Source of the DNA: Prevotella sp.
GTDB lineage: Bacteria; Bacteroidota; Bacteroidia; Bacteroidales; Bacteroidaceae
Direction of reading: 5' to 3'
DNA length: 45,581 nt
Assembly (NCBI GenBank): GCA_017445845.1
Contig: JAFSRY010000036.1
Location: forward strand, 82,626-128,206
Position numbers and translations under genes: made by a program. Below, in pieces: positions 32,826 to 40,318 of the stretch (positions are counted from its first letter, which is position 1; every line of letters starts with the position of its first letter). The notes beneath the pieces were generated by a model. That model was not told the origin of the DNA and did not search any database. It saw nothing but the letters and a program-made list of their open reading frames with translations.

Positions 32826-32862
32826 TTTCTTTTTGTTTATGTATGTTTTTTCTTACGGGCTG

Positions 32863-32870
32863 CAAAGTTA
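32863..32870 (-). promoter_or_regulatory. -7 element for the DASS transporter
   Basis: On the minus strand the sequence reads TAACTTTG, 37 bases before the transporter start. No matching -33 TTTG at the usual spacing was seen. Confidence 0.55.
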
Positions 32871-32994
32871 CGAAATAAAGTTCAAACAGCATAAAAAAAC
32901 ACTTGACAACTTGTCGTGGTTTTAGCTTTTTTAATTTTTTTCCTTGTTTTTATTTTTTTAATTCTTTTATTTTCCAGTTCTTTCTTTTTCTCCT

Positions 32995-33002
32995 TACCTT
33001 TG
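32995..33002 (+). promoter_or_regulatory. -7 element for the Ca/Na antiporter
   Basis: TACCTTTG followed by CAG, 73 bases upstream of the ATG at 33076. The upstream region is T-rich with no clear -33 TTTG. Confidence 0.55.
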
Positions 33003-33075
33003 CAGTCTGTTACTGGGGAATCGTATTCGTCGGCAAATCCAGATGGATGCGGTTTGCGTGTAAAATGAACTTGAT

Positions 33076-33999
33076 ATGATACTGAATATCTTTTTGATTG
33101 TGGTTGGCATAGCCGTTGTGCTGTGGGGGGCCGACCGACTGACCGACGGTGCCGTGGCACTGGCCGAGCGCATGAAACTCCCACAGTTAGTGATAGGACT
33201 GACCATTGTGGCTCTGGGAACATCGATGCCCGAGTTCTTCGTCTCTCTGACCTCCGCCCTGAAGGGCACGACCAATATGGCCGTTGGTAATGTCATTGGT
33301 TCGAATATCTTCAATGCCATGCTCATCGTGGGTTGTGCAGCCGTCGTGATGCCGATGACCATCTTGAAGTCAACGGTCAGGAAAGACATCCCCTTCTCTA
33401 TCTTCGCCTCGCTGCTGTTGTTGCTGATGTGTCTTGACGGCAACATTTCGCGCATCGATGCCCTCTTGCTGACCGCTGCCCTGTTGGTGTTCTTCTATGT
33501 GACGCTCAAGGGTGCGGAGGAAGATGACAAGTCGGAGGAAGAAAAACGCACACCCTATCCGGTCTGGAAGGCATTGCTCTATGTGTCACTCGGTTTGTTC
33601 GGTCTGATTGTCGGTTCCAATGTCTTTGTCGAGAATGCATCGGCATTGGCAGCACTATTAGGCATGAGTGATGCCGTCATCGGCTTGACGGTTGTGGCAG
33701 GCGGAACGTCGATGCCCGAGTTGGCAACCAGCATCGTAGCAGCCCGCAAAGGCAATTCGGGCATTGCCATCGGTAATGTGTTGGGCTCCAACGTGCTCAA
33801 CATCCTCTTTATCCTTGGTGTGACCGGCCTCATCAGTCCGATGGCCATCAGCGGTATCACCTGGATAGACTTCTCCATGTTGGGTATCTCGATGCTCCTG
33901 CTGTGGCTCTTCTCGTTTACAAGATACAAAATAGAGCGATGGGAGGGTGTCGTCCTCATCGCTCTGTTCGTGGCTTATATGGCTTCACTGATTGTATAA
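33076..33999 (+). CDS. Calcium/sodium antiporter (CaCA family, YrbG-like)
   Basis: 307 residues, about 10 membrane helices. The two inverted alpha repeats are clear: GTSMPEFFVSLTSALKG with VGNVIGSNIFN (~47-80), and GTSMPELATSIVAARKG with IGNVLGSNVLNI (~215-250). The acidic residues in GTSMPE and the Asn in GSN line the ion pathway in characterised family members. A central acidic cytoplasmic loop (EEDDKSEEEKRTP) separates the halves. It exchanges Na+ or H+ for Ca2+ across the inner membrane. Ends 13 bases from the convergent TlpA-like gene. Confidence 0.93.
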   Translation: MILNIFLIVVGIAVVLWGADRLTDGAVALAERMKLPQLVIGLTIVALGTSMPEFFVSLTSALKGTTNMAVGNVIGSNIFNAMLIVGCAAVVMPMTILKSTVRKDIPFSIFASLLLLLMCLDGNISRIDALLLTAALLVFFYVTLKGAEEDDKSEEEKRTPYPVWKALLYVSLGLFGLIVGSNVFVENASALAALLGMSDAVIGLTVVAGGTSMPELATSIVAARKGNSGIAIGNVLGSNVLNILFILGVTGLISPMAISGITWIDFSMLGISMLLLWLFSFTRYKIERWEGVVLIALFVAYMASLIV

Positions 34000-34012
34000 A
34001 GCACATTTCCTG

Positions 34013-34882
34013 TTACTTCAACACCTCAGCAAGCTTTTCCAGCAGTGCTTCGCCGCGCAGGTCGTGGGCGATAATCTTGCCTTGCGGGTCGATGAGGACG
34101 TTGGAAGGAATGCTGTTCACACCATAGACATCATTCGCCTGGCACTGCCAGCCTTTCAGGTCGGACATCTGAGGCCATGTCATGCCCAGGTCTTCAACGG
34201 CCTTCTTCCAAGGCTCTGCCTTCTGGTCGAACGACACACCAACGATTTCATATCCCTTGTCCTTATACTCGGCATAGCTCTTGACAACCGTCGGCATCTC
34301 CTGACGGCAGGGACCGCACCATGACGCCCAGAAGTCAACGAGGACATACTTGCCATTACCGATGAACTGGCTGAGTTTCACGGGTTTCCCTTCAAGGTCG
34401 TTCATCTCGAGTTCGGCATACTGACGGCCCGGCTGGCGCTTCTCTATCGAAGCGAGATACATCTTCGGCTGTGCCATCATCTCGTGGTAGTAGTAGGGCT
34501 TTGACGGGTCGATGAGTTCTTTCAGTTCGTCGTATTCGTAGTTGTGGAAGGTCTGCGCGATAAAGTATGCCGGCAGGATGTTGTCGCTGTTCTCCTTGAT
34601 GGCCTTGCGGTAGAGGTCCACCATCTGCTTCTGCACGGATTCGAACTTCTCTTCGATGGCCTTACGCTTGGCGGCGGCCTCCTCAGAGGTGTCACCCTCT
34701 AATGCCATATAGTTCTGGTACTCCTGCGCCAGTATCTCATTCGGAGCCTTCAGTTGCTCCATGAACGCTTCGTACTTGGCTTTCAGTGCCGGGTCTACAA
34801 TCTCGGGCATCTTTTGACCCTGTGCCTTTGCTGCAACAGCCATGATGACGGCGGCAGCGAATAAAAGCAATCTTTTCATCAT
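34013..34882 (-). CDS. TlpA/ResA-like thiol-disulfide oxidoreductase
   Basis: 289 residues with a signal peptide (MMKRLLLFAAAVIMAVAAKAQ). An N-terminal helical region (~25-150, DUF4369-like in position) precedes a thioredoxin-fold domain whose active site is FWASWCGPCRQEMP (C189 and C192). The strand IIAHDLRGEALLEKLAEVLK closes the fold. Periplasmic TlpA-like proteins reduce disulfides in exported proteins; in Bacteroidetes many copies exist with unknown clients. Monocistronic, with a -7 element 28 bases upstream. Confidence 0.92.
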   Translation of the reverse strand: MMKRLLLFAAAVIMAVAAKAQGQKMPEIVDPALKAKYEAFMEQLKAPNEILAQEYQNYMALEGDTSEEAAAKRKAIEEKFESVQKQMVDLYRKAIKENSDNILPAYFIAQTFHNYEYDELKELIDPSKPYYYHEMMAQPKMYLASIEKRQPGRQYAELEMNDLEGKPVKLSQFIGNGKYVLVDFWASWCGPCRQEMPTVVKSYAEYKDKGYEIVGVSFDQKAEPWKKAVEDLGMTWPQMSDLKGWQCQANDVYGVNSIPSNVLIDPQGKIIAHDLRGEALLEKLAEVLK

Positions 34883-34899
34883 TTTTGTTACTGTTTAAT

Positions 34900-35200
34900 T
34901 ATTTGGGGGCAAAGATACGAAATAATGCTGACACACGGAAACAATTTTGGAAGATTAACGCAATTCGTCCCATAAATAAAGGCAATCTTGATAAGTGGGT
35001 TTACACCTTGTGTTTGATATTTTATTCTTACCAAACCCTTTTTGCGTGAAGGAGTTGCAATCTCGTATCCACTTCCCCGTAGAAGATATCCCGTTTCAAA
35101 CAAAAACTCTCCACCATTATCATCCTTCAAGTCCTAATGTTCCAATCTCTTCGGGGGAGGTTAGGAAGTCGAAATCTGCGTAAACTGTAATTCTTTTCAT
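34900..35200 (-). pseudogene. hipA: Broken hipA-like gene, N-terminal remnant
   Basis: An ATG at 35200 opens MKRITVYADFDFLTSPEEIG then TLGLEG and stops at 35120. The text YADFDFL...P..IGTLG matches the start of Bacteroidales HipA-like kinases. In a shifted frame from ~35130 the sequence continues as DDNGGEFLFETGYLLRGSG for about 30 more residues before losing any resemblance. The kinase body is absent, so this is a frameshifted and truncated remnant. It sits 76 bases after the intact hipB-like gene on the same strand, where a HipA partner is expected. The 34888-35276 stretch has no other gene. Confidence 0.6.
34910..34917 (-). promoter_or_regulatory. -7 element for the TlpA-like gene
   Basis: Minus strand TATCTTTG, 28 bases before the ATG at 34882. 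A TTG-like -33 is not at optimal spacing. Confidence 0.6.
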
Positions 35201-35276
35201 CGTCTTTCATCCGATAGACTATAGGCGGCGCCTCGGCATAAGAGTAAACTCTTCTGCTCTCGGCTTGCACCATAGT

Positions 35277-35576
35277 TCATTTTCTCAGCAATTCTGCATC
35301 CTGAAGCTGTCTGCCAAGAGCGTCGTCAGCAGCAAGCAGGGTGATGTCGTTTTCCAGATTAAGTGCAAAGAGTACACGCGCATAGATACCCATAGAAACC
35401 GTTGGGTCACCATGTTCAACCTTTGAGACAGTCAGTCGTGTTACCGTAGCTCTGTCTGCAATGTCCTGCATAGACAGATGCCTGCGCTTGCGGGCCAACA
35501 TGATTTGCTCGCCCATAATCTTCAGGTTCTGGCTCAATGCCCTTGGCATCGTTTTACCAAATGTGTTCTTACCCAT
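35277..35576 (-). CDS. hipB: HipB-like XRE helix-turn-helix regulator
   Basis: 99 residues. A helix-turn-helix of the XRE type lies at ~22-75: GEQIMLARKRRHLSMQDIAD, then RATVTRLTVSKVEHGDPTVS. The C-terminal LALNLEN...LGRQLQDAELLRK tail is typical of HipB-like antitoxins that repress their own operon and bind HipA. The HipA partner downstream is degraded, so this may now be an orphan regulator. Its promoter is a near-consensus Bacteroidetes one. Confidence 0.8.
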   Translation of the reverse strand: MGKNTFGKTMPRALSQNLKIMGEQIMLARKRRHLSMQDIADRATVTRLTVSKVEHGDPTVSMGIYARVLFALNLENDITLLAADDALGRQLQDAELLRK

Positions 35577-35595
35577 GATTGTATCTTATTGGGTG

Positions 35596-35627
35596 CAAAG
35601 ATAAATAAAAATGTTTAATATAACAAA
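35596..35627 (-). promoter_or_regulatory. Promoter of the hipB-like gene (TTTG-N20-TATCTTTG)
   Basis: On the minus strand the -33 TTTG lies at 35627-35624 and the -7 TATCTTTG at 35603-35596, with a 20-base spacer, the normal Bacteroidetes arrangement. The start codon is 20 bases further. Confidence 0.75.
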
Positions 35628-35818
35628 CATTTTGAAGAATATTTGTGTCTTAACACATGTTTTTGTCTCTTTTGGTCTGAAAACTGCGCTCCATCTGTCG
35701 ATATAGTGGGACTTTTGCTGTTCTTGCTTTCATTAAAAGGAATACTTGACCATTCAAAAGAAGATTTTCTTTAAAGAGGAAGAACTTGACTTTGAGTCAA
35801 CTTGTGAAAAAAATGCAC

Positions 35819-35837
35819 ATGTTCCTTTTTGGAACAT
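35819..35837. repeat. 7-bp hairpin, ATGTTCC-T5-GGAACAT
   Basis: A perfect small inverted repeat (35819-35825 and 35831-35837) lies just before the 29-nt palindrome at 35866. Operator or structural role unknown. Confidence 0.6.
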
Positions 35838-35939
35838 ATGGATAATGAAGGAAAGGGCAGATTCTGTGGTAGTCGCATAATATGCGAATACCACTCAGCG
35901 TGGCGCAAAGGTTGTTGTCAATCTGATAAACAAGAATAA
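35838..35939 (+). other. 33-codon small ORF across the palindrome
   Basis: An ATG at 35838 opens MDNEGKGRFCGSRIICEYHS followed by a basic, cysteine-containing tail, stopping two bases before the hsdS-like start. No relative is recognised and there is no good ribosome-binding site. It may be chance or a relic. Confidence 0.2.
35866..35894. repeat. 29-nt near-perfect palindrome
   Basis: GTGGTAGTCGCATA pairs with TATGCGAATACCAC around a single central A; only one position (35872 against 35888) does not pair. It lies 48 bases before the hsdS-like remnant. Such a site could be a recombinase crossover, an operator or a cruciform. No recombinase gene is in the window. Confidence 0.85.
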
Positions 35940-35941
35940 CG

Positions 35942-36046
35942 ATGAGTAAAGCAGAGTACAAGCGTTTAGGCGACAATGTTAGAGAATGTAAAGTTATGTC
36001 AGAAACTTACCTTACTCCTCGCAATTCTTTAGTGGAGCAGCATTAA
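35942..36046 (+). pseudogene. hsdS-like 5' remnant (type I restriction specificity subunit)
   Basis: A 34-codon frame beginning MSKAEYKRLGDNVRE. The opening EYKRLGD(Y/N)(I/V)RE is, from memory, the standard start of many Bacteroidales HsdS proteins. Similarity ends after about 15 residues and the frame stops at 36046. This is read as the tip of a deleted type I specificity gene. The remainder of the 35604-36209 spacer has no gene. A chance match cannot be excluded because the conserved part is short. Confidence 0.45.
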
Positions 36047-36065
36047 TTCTGCCATTTATTAGACT

Positions 36066-36178
36066 GCAAAAATACTAAAAATAATTAGAAAAGTGGAGAA
36101 TTCGCCATAAAAAAGACACTTTTTTCGTGAATATTTCGGTTTGATGCACGCTAATTCGGGATTTATTAGTATTTTTGC
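36066..36178. promoter_or_regulatory. Inverted 12-bp repeats with divergent -7 elements upstream of the RM regulator
   Basis: GCAAAAATACTA (36066-36077) is the exact reverse complement of TAGTATTTTTGC (36167-36178). Each contains TATTTTTG, a TAnnTTTG -7 box, pointing outward: leftward at 36074-36067 and rightward at 36170-36177. The rightward box lies 32 bases before the regulator start. Symmetry makes it a candidate operator as well. Confidence 0.6.
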
Positions 36179-36209
36179 ACTTGTAAGATTAATCAAATAA
36201 CGATTCACG

Positions 36210-36428
36210 ATGGCGAAAAATCTGAATAGAATTAAGGCTGTCTTGGCCGATAAACAGCACACCAACAAGTGGTTGGCAGAGCAATTGGGTAAAGACCCCG
36301 CAACAGTCAGCAAGTGGTGTACTAACGCGGCTCAGCCCTCCCTCGAAACCCTCATGCAGATAGCCCGCGTGCTGGGCGTCACGACTGATGACCTGCTAAG
36401 ACTGGAGGAGATAAAGGAAAGTCTGTAG
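36210..36428 (+). CDS. Small XRE regulator, probable controller of the RM system
   Basis: 72 residues, almost entirely a helix-turn-helix: NRIKAVLADKQHTNKWLAEQ, then GKDPATVSKWCTNAAQPSLE and LARVLGVT-like IARVLGVTTDDLLRLEEI. Size and position, 77 bases ahead of the restriction nuclease gene on the same strand, fit a C-protein or methyltransferase-linked repressor that times expression of the nuclease. The paired inverted repeats upstream are a candidate operator. Confidence 0.8.
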   Translation: MAKNLNRIKAVLADKQHTNKWLAEQLGKDPATVSKWCTNAAQPSLETLMQIARVLGVTTDDLLRLEEIKESL

Positions 36429-36505
36429 CAAGACGTTTCACTACCGCTTGATTGCTGGAGTGAATATAAAGAAAAGAGACAGAAAGAATGTGATAAAAGT
36501 AATAT

Positions 36506-38128
36506 ATGGCAGTATCAGACGATAGAAAATATACAAAAGCTTTCGTTCATGCTCTCTTAGAGGGCGTGAAGGGCAAGACGTTGGGGGAAGTTGACTCGTC
36601 TCACCAGTTTGCTCGCACAGAGAAAAGTGAAAAAATTACCGGTATTGCTGGTGATGTTATTGAACAGTCGGTCTTCGGATATGAACGAGACAGTAAACAA
36701 GAGTGTGACATCGAAATAGACGGAGTACTGACAGAGTTGAAAACGACAGGCGTCAGAATTCCAAAATCAGACTTGCCTAAGGTTGAAGGAAAGGTGGGCG
36801 ATGCCTATAATGTTTATCTCGGTGCGAAAGAAGGTATAAGCATAACAGGCGTCACTTTTGAACCCACTATTCAGACAGATTTCAAAACTTCTCATTTCTG
36901 GGAGAAGTCAGAACATTTGTTGATTGTGTTCTACGAGTACAAATCTTATGAGGCTGTTCCGGCTTCAGACTATGCCGATTTTAAAATCGTTGATTATTGT
37001 TATAATACATTCTCTGAAGAAGAACGTGCAAAACTGTGCAATGACTGGGAAATCGTCCGTGACTACTTGCAAGGTATTTATTCTCAATATAAAGATGTAA
37101 ATGAAAGAAACGAACAACTTATCGGTTTTACTCACAAGTTGCGCCCCAACTTACTACTGATAGAACTAGTCCCCGCTTATAAGAAAAGACAAAAGAAAGA
37201 TAATTCTGATAAAAAACTGGCAGATTCATATCAGAAGCCACGCTATCGTCTGAAACAGACTTTCGTAGATTATATTGTTCGTGGTCATTTTGATAAAAGT
37301 AGGGCTAATACTGAAATCTCATTGAAGGAGTCGTTCTCCAGTTTTACACAGTTGGATGCTCGTTGTCACGCCATCTCTGCAAAATACAAAGGCAAGAATT
37401 TTTCACAACTAAAGGAAGAATTAGGTATTGAGGCTGAAATCTCAAATAAAAACTTTGGTTCATTGTGCGTTCTGAAAATGTTTGATGCAGAATGCAAGCG
37501 GTTAAACCAAATTTCCGACTTCTCAAAGGCGGGCATTATTGCTAAAACAATAACAATTACCCCTTCAGGCGGTAGAACTGAAGATATGAAATTAAAGCAT
37601 ATCGATTTCGAGGAGTGGGCTGACAAAGATTTAGAGTTTCAAGACTCGGATGTTTACACCTATTTTTGCGAGCATAGTTTCCTTTGTCCTATTTTTTGTG
37701 AAAGAGGAGATATGGGAAAAAGGAAGAGTAACGAATCGGAAGCTAATTATAAGAAACGACTCGTAGAAGAATCCCAAAAGACAACCTTCGAAGGTTTCAA
37801 GCGATTTGCTTTTGACGAAGATTTTATTGAAAACGAAGTCAGACGGACGTGGGATGATTCACGCAGTTTGATTCATCAGAAAACCCTGAAATGGGAGTAC
37901 CTTTATGACAGAGAAGGGAATAAACGAGAAAACAAAAGCGGGTCATACATGGGTTCACCTAATTTCCCTAAAAGTGCCGATTACAAGGTGTTCTTCCGAG
38001 GCGGTGCCGACGATTCTCGTGATGAAGCTAAAACCGAAGAAGTGAATGGCATAAAAATGCTTCCGCAATTTTTCTGGTTGAAAGGCACATATATTGTTGA
38101 TAAACTGAAAGAGATTGATTTTTTGTAA
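36506..38128 (+). CDS. Sau3AI/MutH-type type II restriction endonuclease
   Basis: 540 residues. The N-terminal MutH-like nuclease domain has the catalytic set GDVIEQSVFG (E53), D68 in CDIEIDG and the E77-L-K79 pair in LTELKTTG. As in Sau3AI, a second, apparently inactive MutH-like domain follows (~295-540: SLKESFSSFTQLDARC ... AGIIAKTITITPSGGRTED ... YTYFCEHSFLCPIFCE). Sau3AI cuts at GATC, so this enzyme plausibly recognises GATC, but that is inference. Its partner C5-methyltransferase begins one base after the stop. The gene is visibly more AT-rich than the housekeeping genes, consistent with acquisition. Confidence 0.85.
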   Translation: MAVSDDRKYTKAFVHALLEGVKGKTLGEVDSSHQFARTEKSEKITGIAGDVIEQSVFGYERDSKQECDIEIDGVLTELKTTGVRIPKSDLPKVEGKVGDAYNVYLGAKEGISITGVTFEPTIQTDFKTSHFWEKSEHLLIVFYEYKSYEAVPASDYADFKIVDYCYNTFSEEERAKLCNDWEIVRDYLQGIYSQYKDVNERNEQLIGFTHKLRPNLLLIELVPAYKKRQKKDNSDKKLADSYQKPRYRLKQTFVDYIVRGHFDKSRANTEISLKESFSSFTQLDARCHAISAKYKGKNFSQLKEELGIEAEISNKNFGSLCVLKMFDAECKRLNQISDFSKAGIIAKTITITPSGGRTEDMKLKHIDFEEWADKDLEFQDSDVYTYFCEHSFLCPIFCERGDMGKRKSNESEANYKKRLVEESQKTTFEGFKRFAFDEDFIENEVRRTWDDSRSLIHQKTLKWEYLYDREGNKRENKSGSYMGSPNFPKSADYKVFFRGGADDSRDEAKTEEVNGIKMLPQFFWLKGTYIVDKLKEIDFL

Positions 38129-38129
38129 T

Positions 38130-39878
38130 ATGGCAAAACATCATATAAAAGTAGTTGAATTATTTGCCGGTGTGGGTGGTTTCCGCATCGGACTAGAAGG
38201 AGCGTCGGATGCTTACGAGACCATTTGGAACAACCAGTGGGAACCATCGACACAGCATCAGGACGCATCGTTAGTATATCAGGCCCGCTTTGGAAGAAAA
38301 GGGCATTGCAATAAGGATATCAATACTGTACCAACGACAGACATTCCAGATCATGACTTGTTGGTTGGTGGTTTTCCATGCCAAGATTATTCCGTGGCTG
38401 CATCATTGAGCCGTTCAGGTGGTATTGAGGGTAAGAAGGGCGTGCTTTGGTGGCAGATTCATCGCATCCTTCAGGAGAAAGGCGAAAAGCGGCCTAAGTA
38501 TATATTCTTCGAGAATGTTGACCGATTGCTCAACTCACCAGCTACTCAGCGAGGACGTGACTTTGCAATCATTCTTGCATCCCTAGCAGATTTGGGCTAT
38601 GTAGTTGAGTGGCGTATAATCAATGCCGCTGACTATGGAATGCCTCAGCGTAGACGCAGAACATACATCGTAGGCTATCAGAAAGATTCTGTTGTGGCCA
38701 AAAAGATAGAGAAGATGGAGGATTGGGTGGAGTTTGACGGTGTTCTTGCCAATGCATTCCCATTTAGTGTTAAAGAGAAATCTGCATCTTCATTTGACAT
38801 TGACGGCACAATTAAAGAAGTTTCTGACGGTTTCAATAAAGGGCTGAAAGAAACTCCATTTGGTAATGCTGGTTTGATGATAGACCGTCACGTGTATTCT
38901 GTGGATGCCATCCCTGCTTATGATGGCCCTATTCAGACTTTAGGAAATGTTCTCGTGGATGAAGATTTTGTTCCAGAAGAGTTTTTTATTTCAGAGGAAG
39001 AGCTGCCAAAATGGAAATACGAGAAGGGAGCCAAGAAGATTAACCGCGTGTCGAAAGAGGGATTCGAGTATGTGTTTTCTGAAGGTGGGATGGCTTTCCC
39101 TGATTATCTCGACAAGCCATCACGCACCATGATTACTGGCGAAGGCGGCAGTGCTCCCTCCCGTTTCAAGCATGTAGTACAAACGCCATCAGGTCGTTTT
39201 CGTCGATTGATTCCTATTGAACTGGAACGTCTGAACATGTTCCCAGACAACCATACTTACCATCCTGATGTGTCTGACGGACGCAGGGCTTTCTTGATGG
39301 GTAATGCTTTGGTTTGCGGTATCGTTCGCGAGATAGGGAAGAGCCTCTATCGCTTTATCTACGACGAGGCACCTGTATCAACTCATCCTGTCGACGAGAA
39401 ACGTAAGCCATGCCCTAAACTGACACTTGACTTGTTTGAAAACGAACAGACAGAGTTGGTTTATAACAAGCCCAAAAAGACTTATAAATTGGATAGCACT
39501 AAGCGCCTGCTTATCGGTTTTGTCAAGGAGGATAATATTGATTATTTCCTGAACGAAGAGTCTTCAAAGCTTTACTATACTGGCTGTGTCAGCACGTTCC
39601 CTTCAACAATTGCACTCAACAAACTCTACTATTTCATGCCCCACATAAAGGGCAAGGGTGTACGTGATATTTATCTGATAAAGATTGTACGCATCGGTAG
39701 CAAGACGGAGGTACACCCTGAGGTGGAAGACAAGAAGGCGCCTCGTTTGGTTTTCGAGTTGGAGTTCTTGGAGAGCCTGTCCGAGTACAAGATGATTAAC
39801 TTGAATTTCCAACGGGCATTTACAGATACATTCTTGGGGAGAGTTCTGGCTGAAAGGGGGAATCACGAGACTCTTTGA
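38130..39878 (+). CDS. DNA (cytosine-5) methyltransferase of the RM system, with C-terminal extension
   Basis: 582 residues from the ATG at 38130 (an upstream in-frame ATG at 38115 overlaps the nuclease gene). C5-methylase motifs: I KVVELFAGVGGFRIGL (7-22), IV VGGFPCQDYSV with nucleophile C84, VI FFENVDRL (E128), VIII PQRRRRTYIVGY, IX RRLIPIELERLNMFPD and X MGNALVCGIVREIG. It protects host DNA from the adjacent Sau3AI-like nuclease. About 150 residues after motif X (from SKRLLIG-like TKRLLIGFVKEDNIDYF to the end) are not part of the core enzyme and are longer than expected for the family. This tail is beta-rich and may be a recognition or modified-base-binding domain (inference). Confidence 0.9.
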   Translation: MAKHHIKVVELFAGVGGFRIGLEGASDAYETIWNNQWEPSTQHQDASLVYQARFGRKGHCNKDINTVPTTDIPDHDLLVGGFPCQDYSVAASLSRSGGIEGKKGVLWWQIHRILQEKGEKRPKYIFFENVDRLLNSPATQRGRDFAIILASLADLGYVVEWRIINAADYGMPQRRRRTYIVGYQKDSVVAKKIEKMEDWVEFDGVLANAFPFSVKEKSASSFDIDGTIKEVSDGFNKGLKETPFGNAGLMIDRHVYSVDAIPAYDGPIQTLGNVLVDEDFVPEEFFISEEELPKWKYEKGAKKINRVSKEGFEYVFSEGGMAFPDYLDKPSRTMITGEGGSAPSRFKHVVQTPSGRFRRLIPIELERLNMFPDNHTYHPDVSDGRRAFLMGNALVCGIVREIGKSLYRFIYDEAPVSTHPVDEKRKPCPKLTLDLFENEQTELVYNKPKKTYKLDSTKRLLIGFVKEDNIDYFLNEESSKLYYTGCVSTFPSTIALNKLYYFMPHIKGKGVRDIYLIKIVRIGSKTEVHPEVEDKKAPRLVFELEFLESLSEYKMINLNFQRAFTDTFLGRVLAERGNHETL

Positions 39879-39949
39879 TCCGCTGAAGATGGCTGATGTG
39901 ATAATAATGGATGGAATAATAACGTTATTGAAATATAGTAAGACAAGAT

Positions 39950-40276
39950 ATGAGCGAGCATAACGATGAGAAAACTTACTTAAACTTTGATAAGCATATT
40001 CGTCAGGGTGAACCTCAGAAAAAGGAACGAGCCGAGGCTTGGCGCGTAGCCATCGGTTTGCAAGCTGTGGACGGACTAAAGGTCTCCGGCTACCTGCTGG
40101 AACTTGCCCGAAGAAATATAGAGGGTGAAATCACCATGGAAGAGGTTGATAAACTCTTAGATGAGTATTATGAAGAGAAACATAGGATAAGGGATATTTG
40201 GAGAGAATATGAGACCTATACAAAGATTGATGTTCATCCAGACCCCGAAGGCAGTAAAAGGGGAAGGCCAATATAA
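39950..40276 (+). CDS. VbhA-like small antitoxin-type protein
   Basis: 108 residues. The central region AWRVAIGLQAVDGLKVSGYL and LELARRNIEGEITMEEVDKL matches the helical VbhA-type antitoxin pattern (A/S-x-x-x-x-G-L-x-V-S followed by G-x-I-x-x-x-E). VbhA proteins normally inhibit a Fic-domain AMP transferase. Here the next gene, 42 bases on, is RhuM rather than Fic. The charged tail KIDVHPDPEGSKRGRPI is unusual. The inhibitory motif S/T-xxxE(G/N) of VbhA-like proteins was not confirmed. Antitoxin role is inference. Confidence 0.6.
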   Translation: MSEHNDEKTYLNFDKHIRQGEPQKKERAEAWRVAIGLQAVDGLKVSGYLLELARRNIEGEITMEEVDKLLDEYYEEKHRIRDIWREYETYTKIDVHPDPEGSKRGRPI

Positions 40277-40318
40277 AGGACAAGTAATACAGAACGGATT
40301 AAAAGCGTTATACGAAAT

